Made by a program: the position numbers and the translations under genes. 64,000 nt of DNA from Altericroceibacterium spongiae (GTDB lineage: Bacteria; Pseudomonadota; Alphaproteobacteria; Sphingomonadales; Sphingomonadaceae): contig NZ_RAPF01000002.1 of NCBI RefSeq assembly GCF_003610805.1, positions 124,001 to 188,000 of the forward strand. Direction: 5' to 3'. The notes under the pieces were generated by a model. That model was given only the letters and a program-made list of their open reading frames with translations. It was not told where the DNA came from and did not search any database. Shown piece after piece: positions 7,990 through 15,804 of the stretch. Numbering within the stretch: the first letter of the stretch is position 1; each line of letters begins with the position of its first letter.

Positions 7990-9129
7990 TCAGGCGTAGC
8001 CAAGCCTTTGTTGGTAGTCGGAATAGCGGCGCTCGATATCACTCAAGACTTCGGCCGGCAGTTCTTTTTGCCAGTTGCCCGATCCTGGATTACGCAAGTG
8101 GCCGTGCTGGTACATCTTGCCGACATAACCATCGCGCGGACCGCCTGACTTTCGTAGACTGAAGGGCTCGAAGGCTCGCGCCGCGGCCGCCACTTGCGCT
8201 TCGGGCACGTGGATCCGCCAGGCATTTAGCACCTTTGTCAGGGCCCGCTGCGGATCCGCGACCATGTCCTCATATTTGATTAGCGGGCAGTAATTCGCGC
8301 AGTTGCGATCAATCCACCCGATCAAGTCGCCGCCGAAATAGCGATCCGATTTTCCGATCAGCCCGACGAAGCATTCGAAATAGAAGCTGGCGATATCGGG
8401 ATAGCGCGCGCGCTCGAACCCGGTTCTTAGATCGGATTTCGCGACGTCGTGAAACCATGAGACTACAACGTCGCGCATGTCACGCACAAGCGAAACAGCG
8501 CCACCAAGATTGGGTTGGTTTTGGTCAAAGACGAGATCGGCGCAGTGCGAAATGCGCACTCGGTCTGAACCGGAGATATCCATTGCATGTTCGAGCATCC
8601 CGCACAGCCACACCGAGCCCGACTTGGGCAAGCTGTTGACCAGAAAGACCAATTGCGAGGGCAGCGGCAGATGAAGCGGATCGCTCAGCGTATGATGCGG
8701 CTCGGTCTGCGCGATCGGGTCGAGCATCGCGGGAACCCTGCTTCCCGAAAAACTGGGCGCAAGCGCGACCAGTAGCCGTCGCTTTGCTGACGTGTCGCGC
8801 GCCATTTCGTTGAGGTTGTAGACGTGGGGATAGCCCGCGAGCGCCAAATGATCGATCCGCTTCGAAGCCCTCGGTCCGCCTACTAGGAACACAGCATCTG
8901 AAGGGAGGATCTGGCCTAGCTCATCCACCGACAGGCGCTTGGTATCGTTTGGAAGCGCATGTACCCATGTATCATCCGAACCGTCCAGAAGGGCATAGTC
9001 GAAAAGTCCAGCCAGAGGATCGCCACCGCGCGGCGCGATTCTTGTCAACGCGTCAAGCGATGGTTGGTCAGCATACACGACAATGGTCGGTTCACAGCGA
9101 TCAGTCGTCCGCCAGCGTCGAGTTTCCAT
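7990..9129 (-). CDS. Sulfotransferase with extra N-terminal domain
   Basis: 379 residues from ATG 9129; a GTG at 9165 in the same frame would overlap the antitoxin stop and is less likely. The PAPS-binding signatures are present: 5'-phosphosulfate loop LVNSLPKSGSVWLCGMLEH (PKSGS[TV]W type) and 3'-phosphate site AVSLVRDMRDVVVSWFHD, followed by KYEDMVADP, the conserved 3'-PB/dimer region. Roughly the first 150 residues (VVYADQPSLDALTRIAPRGG onward) are not part of the sulfotransferase fold and are unrecognised. The gene ends 3 bases from the radical SAM stop, convergent with it. Cytosolic bacterial members sulfate small molecules or peptides; sulfation of a hydroxylated peptide residue is possible here but is inference. 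Confidence 0.82.
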   Translation of the reverse strand: METRRWRTTDRCEPTIVVYADQPSLDALTRIAPRGGDPLAGLFDYALLDGSDDTWVHALPNDTKRLSVDELGQILPSDAVFLVGGPRASKRIDHLALAGYPHVYNLNEMARDTSAKRRLLVALAPSFSGSRVPAMLDPIAQTEPHHTLSDPLHLPLPSQLVFLVNSLPKSGSVWLCGMLEHAMDISGSDRVRISHCADLVFDQNQPNLGGAVSLVRDMRDVVVSWFHDVAKSDLRTGFERARYPDIASFYFECFVGLIGKSDRYFGGDLIGWIDRNCANYCPLIKYEDMVADPQRALTKVLNAWRIHVPEAQVAAAARAFEPFSLRKSGGPRDGYVGKMYQHGHLRNPGSGNWQKELPAEVLSDIERRYSDYQQRLGYA

Positions 9130-9161
9130 GCGCGCCGCTGTTCCCACATTGCTGACCCAGT

Positions 9162-9491
9162 TCACGCCACCGCATCCAGCCCGCTGCGCTGGATGATCGA
9201 AAGGAGCCGCAGCGCGGGGCCTCCTGGCTTCTTCGCTCCACGTTCCCAGTCAGAAACGAGATTCTTCGATACGTTGAGATAGCGCGCGAACACTGGCTGC
9301 GAGACATGCTCCGCCTCGCGGATCGCTTTGATCTCGTCCGGTGACAGAACCGGCGCAGGCGCAAGGCAGGCTTCATCGAACTCGCGCATGGTGCGCTTGT
9401 CGATGCTGCCCGCGTCGTGGAGGCCTTCCATCATCTCGTGGACGGCGGCCATCGCCTCGCTCTTGTAGGTCTTTGCCTTAGCCTTGCTCAT
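9162..9491 (-). CDS. HigA/RelB-like antitoxin, helix-turn-helix
   Basis: 109 residues. A Cro/C1-type helix-turn-helix occupies about residues 45-100 (PDEIKAIREAEHVSQPVFARYLNV ... VSDWERGAKKPGGPALRLLSII), the hallmark of HigA-family antitoxins that bind their own promoter. Its start overlaps the end of the toxin gene by 14 bases, giving the toxin-first order of higBA loci. It should neutralise the adjacent RelE/HigB-type toxin and repress the pair. Confidence 0.85.
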   Translation of the reverse strand: MSKAKAKTYKSEAMAAVHEMMEGLHDAGSIDKRTMREFDEACLAPAPVLSPDEIKAIREAEHVSQPVFARYLNVSKNLVSDWERGAKKPGGPALRLLSIIQRSGLDAVA

Positions 9492-9876
9492 CGTCTTTCA
9501 CCTCGACCAATCGGCCTGCTTCAATTTCCGTTTCGATCTGGTCATCGCCCAGCTCCAGCATGATGCTGGCAGCCTTGCGATAGACCTTCAGTTCCGCTGC
9601 ACTCAGGTTCGCCTTGTCGCTCTTGGCAAAGGCAAACACGAATATGGCCCGCTCGCCCGAGCGGAAGATCAGGATCGAGCGATAGCCGCCCGATTTGCCT
9701 CCGCCCTGGCGCGCGATGCGTTGCTTGATAAGGCCGTTGCCAAGATCGGCATCGATCAGGCCGGATTCGGCCCGATGCACGGCATCAGTAAGCGAGGCAT
9801 CGCTGATCTTTTCCTTTGCCGCGAACTTGGCGAACCAGCGGTTGGCGTAGATGGGGATGCGCGGGTTCTCAGTCAT
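9478..9876 (-). CDS. RelE/HigB-type toxin
   Basis: 132 residues from ATG 9876 (a start at 9897 adds seven residues). The sequence YANRWFAKFAAKEKISD ... LGNGLIKQRIARQGGGKSGGYRSILIFR ... FVFAFAKSDKANLSAAELKVYRKAA is typical of the RelE/ParE superfamily branch paired with HTH antitoxins; Arg/Lys in the GGGKSGGYR strand and in the C-terminal helix region are the usual RNA-contact or catalytic residues. It presumably cleaves mRNA at the ribosome. The 5' end overlaps the 3' end of the broken integrase by 8 bases, so the pair is probably stability cargo of that element. Confidence 0.85.
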   Translation of the reverse strand: MTENPRIPIYANRWFAKFAAKEKISDASLTDAVHRAESGLIDADLGNGLIKQRIARQGGGKSGGYRSILIFRSGERAIFVFAFAKSDKANLSAAELKVYRKAASIMLELGDDQIETEIEAGRLVEVKDDEQG

Positions 9877-11055
9877 GCAGCAACGGCTCACTATCATACT
9901 TAGTGTTATGGCTCAATGAATTTGAGCCGCTCATATTTTGCTCGATCAGGTCGCCGATGCGCTGTGCTGCTTCGATCACATGCCCATCGTCAAGATGAGC
10001 ATAGCGGGTCGTGGTCCGAACATCGGCATGGCCAAGCAACTTGCCGATCATCGGCAGGGTTTCGGAATGGGCGGCGGCATGGCTGGCAAAGCTGTGCCGC
10101 AGATCGTGGATGCGGACGCCAGGAAGGCCAGCTTCGTCACGCAACTTGCTCCACAAATTGCCGATATCGGTGATTGGGCGCTGGGTGGCCGGGTTCCAGA
10201 ACACATAACGCTGCTTATCACGGCGCGGCAGCGCGTGGAGGATGGTTGCAGCTGCTTCGGCCAGCCAGACCGTGCGCGGGCCGGTCTTGCTGTCAGTCAA
10301 CTCTCCTAGGCCGCCGCACTTGCCAATCACATGGAGCCTGAGGCTGCCGGGTTCCTCGGCGACGATTCCCCGCAGGGTCAGCGCGTTCATTGCCCAACTC
10401 CGATCAGGCGAGCGATGGAGCCAGATACGCGCTCGGCGGCATCGGCGAACACCGGCAAGGTGTGGTTGAACACACCGGGCCGCTCGACAAAGCTGTCACG
10501 CCAGAACAGGATGTCGCCCTTCGCCAGTTCGTCGATGCGCCGGTCGCCGAATGCGCCAAGGATTTCCTTGAAGATGGCGCTCTCGTTGCGCTTGCGGGTC
10601 GATGGTTTCCAGTGTCGCGAATAGTCAGCCCAGAAGCGTTCGGCGTAGTCGCGTAGCAAGGGCGCGTCGCTCTTCTGCGCAGCTCGGGCCTTCTTGCGCG
10701 TTGGCAGGCCGTCCAGCGCCACCTCCGCCAGTTTCGCCCGCGCGAGGCAGCGGGCCGTTGCGGGCGAGATGTCGCGGGAGGTTCCCAGCCACACCCGCCG
10801 TAGCTTGCCGCGCTGACGGAACAGCACAAACCATGTCCGCCTGCCGCCGGGATTTACTCGCAGGCCAAAGCCCGGCAGGTCGATGTCCCAATACTCCCGA
10901 ATGCGCTTGCCGGGTTTGCGCCGAACGATATTGCCGTTGAGCCTAACCCGATTGCTCGGCTTCGCCTTTTCATCGCTCCCGCGCCCTGCACCGGATTGAG
11001 CAGGAAGATGATTCGTGGCTCCATTCGCTGGTAGCAGATGGCCATTTGCTTGCAT
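9869..11055 (-). pseudogene. Tyrosine integrase, broken in the middle
   Basis: Two overlapping frames make one damaged gene. The first (11055-10387) has the N-terminal DUF4102-like region (YWDIDLPGFGLRVNPGGRRT) and the SAM-like core-binding domain (ERFWADYSRHWKPSTRKRNE). It then stops. The second (10390-9869), in another frame, starts ALTLRGIVAEE, continues DSKTGPRTVWL and has the catalytic HDLRHSFASHAA, LGHADVRTTTRYAHL residues. The segment normally between them, including the first catalytic Arg (TGxRxxE), is missing, some 60-80 residues. An internal deletion with frame change explains this best. Two coupled short proteins are possible but would lack a complete active site. No tRNA or direct repeat was seen beside it. 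Confidence 0.7.
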
Positions 11056-11142
11056 TGACTTGCTCCTCTTTGTAGAGGAACAACTTCGCGTAACCTATTG
11101 CTTAACAATCTCTTTCTGCCGCATGGCGGCGTCCGGTGTGCC

Positions 11143-11977
11143 TCAGGCCGCGGCGTCCGCCTGATCGAGAAAGGCCCGGCTCGCCCCCAGCAAGTTGGCG
11201 ACGAAATTCGAGCTCGTCGAGACAACGGATTCCAAGTCTACTTCGTTGAGATCCTCACCCCTTATCCGGAAGCTGGCAACGATCTGCACACCGACGTTCG
11301 GGAACGGCTCAGGGCCTTCCCAAAAGCGGAAGCTGTCCTGCGCCGCAAAGTGCCCTGCTGGTATCTGCTCGATCCTGTGGTTCGGCGCTAACCACTGGAC
11401 AGCATGGGCGCCAGCCATGCCCGGCCCCAGCTCCCAGTGCTTGGCCTTATTGGAGAGCTGCTTGATCGTTTGCAGATAGGGCAGATACAGGCGGTGCTGC
11501 TCGCGGGCAGCGGTGAACAGGTCGCTCCAGCCTGCCCCGACAAACTCGGCCGCCTTCGTGATACGCTCGGCATATTGCGTGTCGTCCACCGTGATAGGAA
11601 AATAGAGCCTGCCCGCTTTGCCGGTGTTCGCCTGACGCCGGGCCGCTGCTGCGATATGGTCCAGCGCGTGAACGAGATTGTTGGCGATATCCGCGACGAT
11701 CGGTTTCGTCCGTCGCAGGATCGCACGATCGATGACGAGTTCGGCGCCATGCGTTGCGCCATCGGGAAGCATCGTACGGCGTACGGCCCACAGCCGGTTC
11801 TGGCCGATACTGACCATCCCGTTGAACTCGCGGCGATGCGCCTGCGCGCGATCGTGCAGTAGCTGGGCATCATCAAGAAAATCGGCGGCGGCCATAGTGA
11901 ACCGTAGCGATTCCGGCACCGTCACCCAAGAGCGGTTCTCGGCGGTTCTCGCTTTCTTCCATAGCGTTGCTCGCCAT
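11143..11977 (-). pseudogene. HEPN-like hypothetical protein, frameshifted near its start
   Basis: The main frame (to 11143) contains DIANNLVHALDHIAAAARR, like the HNLxxxLDH helices of HEPN-like proteins, and later YLPYLQTIKQLSNKAKHWE. Its only ATG near the front is at 11895, but an ATG at 11977 in another frame gives MASNAMEESENR and then runs into a 10-bp tandem duplication (11932-11951). Removing one copy joins the frames as SENRSWVTVPESLRFTMA. So the ancestral gene was probably 11143-11967 equivalent, about 274 residues, and the present copy is off unless translation restarts at 11895 (250 residues). Function unknown; HEPN helices often belong to RNases or signalling proteins of defence islands. 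Confidence 0.6.
11932..11951. repeat. 10-bp tandem duplication causing a frameshift
   Basis: GCGGTTCTCG occurs twice back to back (11932-11941 and 11942-11951). The 10-bp insertion changes the reading frame of the minus-strand gene that covers it. It looks like a recent slippage duplication; loss of one copy would restore the gene. Confidence 0.85.
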
Positions 11978-12019
11978 GGCACCCTAACTTGCCTGAGCAA
12001 CGTGTTCAGGAGATACAAA

Positions 12020-12376
12020 GTGACTTACACGCCCTTGGCCTTTGAATTTAGCGACGATTTCACGATGAGTGAGAACGGCGTGGATGCGCCCGGCATTGTT
12101 GTCGATCCGCCACTGGTCAGCGCGACCAATTCCGATACTGAAAGCTGGCGGATCGCCCGCGTGACGGCTGCCTGGGGCTCGGCGTCGGCGGCAGTCGCCC
12201 TCCTTTCGCATCGCTACCAGCGTCAGTGGGCCGGTGCGATCGTGGAACTCAACGATCACAAGGGTACGCTTGAAGTGACCTGGCGTGATGAGCAGAGCCG
12301 CATGCTCTTCGAAGGCGTCATCATGGGGGCATGGGAGCGCGCGGGCGAGCACAGCGGGGCGCATGCCCTTGCGTGA
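12020..12376 (+). CDS. Small hypothetical protein
   Basis: 118 residues from GTG 12020, which has AGGAG at 12008-12012 with a 7-base spacer; ATG 12065 is the alternative. The protein begins VTYTPLAFEFSDDFTMSENG and holds WRIARVTAAWGSASAAVALLSHRY and LNDHKGTLEVTWRDEQSRMLF. The second half reads as a small beta-rich domain. No motif, signal peptide or membrane segment is recognised. It diverges from the frameshifted HEPN-like gene and may have been its partner, which is inference from position. Confidence 0.55.
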   Translation: MTYTPLAFEFSDDFTMSENGVDAPGIVVDPPLVSATNSDTESWRIARVTAAWGSASAAVALLSHRYQRQWAGAIVELNDHKGTLEVTWRDEQSRMLFEGVIMGAWERAGEHSGAHALA

Positions 12377-12509
12377 TAATGGGGATAGTCTCGAGGTGCT
12401 GAAGCCGACTGTAGGATCCTGCGAACACGCGAGGTCTCGGTAGCTGCAACTGCCTCACCCACCACATTGTGGGGCCAACTTCGTTGACCGCAGGCTACGC
12501 AGGCTCATC

Positions 12510-12917
12510 TTATGCATCTTGGTGCAGCGCCTTCCATTCGCTTCGCAATAACCCCATTATGCATGTGTCCCAGCGTTCGCCTTCCACCAGAGCGGATGAA
12601 CGACGCGTGCCTTCCAGCGTAAGGCCCAGCTTTTCATAGGCTTTTATGGCCACCGTATTCCAGGCGTAGACATTCAGTTCGACGCGCTCGATCGCTTCGA
12701 AGCCGAAGGCATGCTCGGTGACGAGGCGCAGCATCTGGCTGCCTTTTCCCTGACCCCGCATTTGCGGAGCAATGACCACGCGCGACAGGGTCGCATTGCC
12801 GTTGCGCCAATCCAGCGCGAGCTGGATGTGACCGACAAATTCCTCTTTCTCCTGCGCCATCCAGCAGAGCCGGTTGGGAGGATTCGTCTTTCCTTCGTCG
12901 AGCATCGCCTGAAGCAT
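12510..12917 (-). CDS. GNAT N-acetyltransferase, doubtful 5' end
   Basis: 135 residues from ATG 12917. The acetyl-CoA loop is VVIAPQMRGQGKGSQMLRLV (RGQGKG), followed by RVELNVYAWNTVAIKAYEKLGLTLEGTRR, classical GNAT motifs A and B. The usual first strand and helices are short. Codons upstream in frame stay open (PHQDGGPAVSYPLTAQ) without a start codon, and a neighbouring frame shows NAALGSPGE preceded by a stop and MKAFR. This suggests the 5' part of the gene has suffered a frameshift, though a short active protein is possible. Substrate unknown. Confidence 0.65.
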   Translation of the reverse strand: MLQAMLDEGKTNPPNRLCWMAQEKEEFVGHIQLALDWRNGNATLSRVVIAPQMRGQGKGSQMLRLVTEHAFGFEAIERVELNVYAWNTVAIKAYEKLGLTLEGTRRSSALVEGERWDTCIMGLLRSEWKALHQDA

Positions 12918-13097
12918 TTGTGCCGTGAGAGGATAGCTGACGGCTGGGCCACCGTCCTGATGGGGTTCGGCCGTTCGCCGGGGCTGCCGAGCGCAGCATT
13001 CTACCGAAATGCCTTCATGTAGTCGTCCACGATTATAATCGTCGCAATGGCGCGTGCCAAAAGTTCTTGATCGATCACCTTTGTTTAGATCTTCCCT

Positions 13098-14465
13098 CTA
13101 GAAATCTCGCGTAAGTGATATCTCCGCGCGAAGACGAGAATAATCATAGAAAAACACTGGCGAGTGACTTTGCGTCCATCGCAAGCGGACGGCGGGGGCA
13201 AGCCCGTTGAAAGACAAGCTGCGAAGCAATATGCCGCCCGACGCTTCGAACAGTTTATCGTCGCGCCGCGTAGGAGGGAGCTGAAAGGCCGCGTCGGCGC
13301 TAATGCGATGATAAGACAGGAGGGTGAATATCGATTGACGGCCAATTTCGCGTGACAGGAGCATATCTGCGCCAACAGTCCATGTTGCGTAGGCAGGGTC
13401 GCGCGTATCTTGGCGGTCAATTCGAAAGCCAAGACGACCATAAAGGCGAGACGAAAGCGCGCGTTCATAGTGTAGGACACCACTGACCAGATATCCGTCG
13501 AGCCCATCATTTTGGTCATAATCATAGCGCAGCACGATAGCATCCAGTTCGGCCTGGCTAGATGCGTCGAGTTGTCTTCGCCAGTTCAATCGCCCGCCAT
13601 AGCTCGTCGAATAGGCTCTATTCCCAAACCAGCGTTTGCTGGCCACCAATTGGGGGCGAAAGCGTGACCGCCCGCGCAAAAGCTCCGGGCCGATCGAAAT
13701 GCTTGTACTGATGTCATTGAACTGGCTCTCGCCATAGATGTTCGCACCAGCGCTCAAATTGGTGAGCAGGTTGGCATCATCCGTGAGAGGAATTCGCAGA
13801 AACGCATTGCCTGCTAGTGTCACTCCAAGGCCAGATTGAGCTTGCGCGTCCTCGTCCAGTTCTACGGGGACGGACCCAACAGACACAGTGCTATCTGAAG
13901 TGGCGCGATTGATATTGCTGTCCGGCGCGAACCCCAATTGGAAGCCGCCGCCGAATTTCTGGCGGGAGCGCAAGGCGAGCGAGTAGCGATCCACAAGAGC
14001 TGCGACATCGTCGGGAAGACCGGCGCTGCTCGCTCGTTCAAGTTGGCGACGCGCCGCATCCTCATGTCCCGACAGTGCGAGAACCCGCGCTAGCTCCAAA
14101 CGGACGGGAGTCGCATCAGGCTTTTCGTCCAGCAGTCTTCGATATGTCTTGCTCGCGCCTTCCAGATCTCCACTATTGGCAAGCAGGTTTCCGAGCCGGA
14201 AACGCGCTTCGCTTCGCACGTTCAGGTTGCGGTTGGCGATCAGCGCACGCAGCACTTGTTCGGCTGCATCGAGACGGCCTACCTTCACCAGACGTTCTGC
14301 GAAGGCGAAGAGTCGGGCTGGCGAAACCGTCTCGCAGGGCGCAGCATCCGCGCATTGCAGCTCGGAGAGCGGCAATGAGGCTGTTGTTGGGGGCAGCTCA
14401 TCGGGAGCAGCCCCGGCACCAGACGCCGAAGCCGCTCCGAAAAGCAGAATGGAAAACAGGGCCAC
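13098..14465 (-). CDS. Slam-type surface lipoprotein assembly modifier (DUF560)
   Basis: 455 residues, GTG start (no ATG is available before an upstream in-frame stop), with a hydrophobic signal ALFSILLFGAASASGAGA. Residues about 50-165 form TPR helices (AEQVLRALIANRNLNVRSEA, GDLEGASKTYRRLLDEKP, RLELARVLALSGHEDAARRQ). The rest is a 14-strand-type DUF560 barrel beginning GGGFQLGFAPDSNINRATS and ending SRLRAEISLTRDF, with the terminal Phe used by the BAM machinery. Slam proteins sit in the outer membrane and carry TbpB-like lipoproteins to the cell surface (type XI secretion). The gene follows a TbpB-like lipoprotein gene by 31 bases on the same strand, its likely client. Confidence 0.85.
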   Translation of the reverse strand: MALFSILLFGAASASGAGAAPDELPPTTASLPLSELQCADAAPCETVSPARLFAFAERLVKVGRLDAAEQVLRALIANRNLNVRSEARFRLGNLLANSGDLEGASKTYRRLLDEKPDATPVRLELARVLALSGHEDAARRQLERASSAGLPDDVAALVDRYSLALRSRQKFGGGFQLGFAPDSNINRATSDSTVSVGSVPVELDEDAQAQSGLGVTLAGNAFLRIPLTDDANLLTNLSAGANIYGESQFNDISTSISIGPELLRGRSRFRPQLVASKRWFGNRAYSTSYGGRLNWRRQLDASSQAELDAIVLRYDYDQNDGLDGYLVSGVLHYERALSSRLYGRLGFRIDRQDTRDPAYATWTVGADMLLSREIGRQSIFTLLSYHRISADAAFQLPPTRRDDKLFEASGGILLRSLSFNGLAPAVRLRWTQSHSPVFFYDYSRLRAEISLTRDF

Positions 14466-14496
14466 GAAACGGAACGCTGCTGACGTGTTTTCCTTG

Positions 14497-15477
14497 TCAG
14501 TCCTTCGCGCCTACAAATACGCCGGCGGCTTGGTCGCCGCCTCCTTGGACCTGAAAGGAATAGCCGGTTTCAGTGGCGCTGGGACCGAAAAAGGCACCAT
14601 CCAGGTCGCCTGACATGCCAGCACCGCTCAGCGTGCCCGAATAGCGATTGCTGTCAGCGCCAATTGTTCCGCTGCCGGTCAGCGTGCCAAGGTCAGTGGT
14701 TCCCGGGACCATGAAGTTTGCCTCGTCTGGATTGGCGTTACCACGAAGGGTGAGGCTCGTCTCGACCGCTCCGGTGCCAAAATCTGCGGTCAGCGTGCCC
14801 GTGCTTCCCAGGAGTTGATAGGTTGTTCCATCCACCACAGCGAGACCGTCAGCGGCGCCGGTATAGCTGGCACTGCCCGTGCGAGGCATATCGGCGGTCG
14901 CGGTTTCGACGCCGCCGACAAAGAAGTTGAACTCAGCGCCAGCGTTGCTGCCCTGCTGCCAGATGCCGTAGCTTGTATATGTAAGATCGACGACTTCGTC
15001 ACTTCCTGGGTTGAGGAGGATTAGGGTGTCAAAGTCATCTGGACCTCGGTCGATATCATACAGCGTGTATCCCGCAGCCTCCAGCTCATCCGATCGAGTG
15101 GAATCCGCGAAGGTGACGCTCCGGTCACCATCCGTAATTGTATAGCTGTCAGCCTCGGCATCATAAGCCAGAGTCATCGTTCCGAAGGGCTTTGGCGTAA
15201 TGATCACGTCTTGCCCGGCGACAATCTGGCTGCCGGAAACAGCGAAGGTCTCACTTTCCTCCAGATCGATCAGATCCGGATTGGAACCTGTTCCCGGTGT
15301 CGGCGTCGGAGACGGGCTCGGAGATGGCGCTGGATTGGGCGGCGGTGGGATAGACCCAGGACGATCATTATCGCCTCCACAAGCAGCGACGGCCAATCCA
15401 AGTGCAATAGCCGTTGCCATAGCGGTGCCACGGGCGAACGAGGCTTGCCCAAAACGATATATTTCCATCTTCTCCAC
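14497..15477 (-). CDS. TbpB-like surface lipoprotein, likely Slam client
   Basis: 326 residues. A signal peptide ends in the lipobox LAVAAC (C33), followed by a Pro/Ser/Thr linker (PPPNPAPSPSPSPTPTPG). The C-terminal part, with GTLTGSGTIGADSNRYSG and GAFFGPSATETGYSFQV...GVFVGAKD, is the small beta-barrel of transferrin-binding protein B and related Slam substrates; the closing FxGP.A.E..Y pattern and GVF.GAK end are diagnostic. Its ligand is unknown; relatives bind haem, iron carriers or host proteins. Co-transcribed with the Slam gene. A 12-bp inverted repeat lies 10 bases before the ATG. ATG at 15468 is the alternative start. Confidence 0.82.
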   Translation of the reverse strand: MEKMEIYRFGQASFARGTAMATAIALGLAVAACGGDNDRPGSIPPPPNPAPSPSPSPTPTPGTGSNPDLIDLEESETFAVSGSQIVAGQDVIITPKPFGTMTLAYDAEADSYTITDGDRSVTFADSTRSDELEAAGYTLYDIDRGPDDFDTLILLNPGSDEVVDLTYTSYGIWQQGSNAGAEFNFFVGGVETATADMPRTGSASYTGAADGLAVVDGTTYQLLGSTGTLTADFGTGAVETSLTLRGNANPDEANFMVPGTTDLGTLTGSGTIGADSNRYSGTLSGAGMSGDLDGAFFGPSATETGYSFQVQGGGDQAAGVFVGAKD

Positions 15478-15486
15478 TACTCCTGA

Positions 15487-15520
15487 TAGATGCTCAACTA
15501 TGGTCCGCGTTGAGCATCTA
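15487..15520 (-). promoter_or_regulatory. 12-bp inverted repeat before the lipoprotein gene
   Basis: TAGATGCTCAAC (15487-15498) and GTTGAGCATCTA (15509-15520) are perfect reverse complements with a 10-base spacer; half-site centres are 22 bp apart, two turns of DNA, as in operators for dimeric winged-helix regulators. It lies in the leader of the lipoprotein-Slam operon, immediately before its ribosome-binding region (AGGAG at 15480-15484 on the minus strand). It could equally form an RNA stem. Confidence 0.65.
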
Positions 15521-15804
15521 AACCGGTCTCGACACGAGCAGCGGTGAAGCTTTTATCAAGGAAATGTAAAGGCGGAAGGTGTGCGTTAGTTGTGCTATGA
15601 GATGGATATAAGCAAGCATATTGCAATTATACGCCTATATTATGTAACATAAGCTTAAATCACGTTGCCGCGTGCCATGCGCGACATCCCTTTGGTGTCG
15701 GCAACAGACTGCTAAGGGCGCGTAAGTGGTATGCGACCGCACGGCGCATGATAGTCGAATCGATGAAGAGCGGGTAAGTAGAAACCGCTCTCGGGGGGAT
15801 CGCT
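15521..15804. promoter_or_regulatory. Divergent intergenic region between lipoprotein and kinase genes
   Basis: Together with the inverted repeat this makes a 327-bp gap. The middle is AT-rich (about 15600-15660) and contains the palindrome TTATGT-A-ACATAA (15640-15652), a second possible regulator site, within likely promoters for both directions. No coding frame or RNA gene was recognised. Confidence 0.5.
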
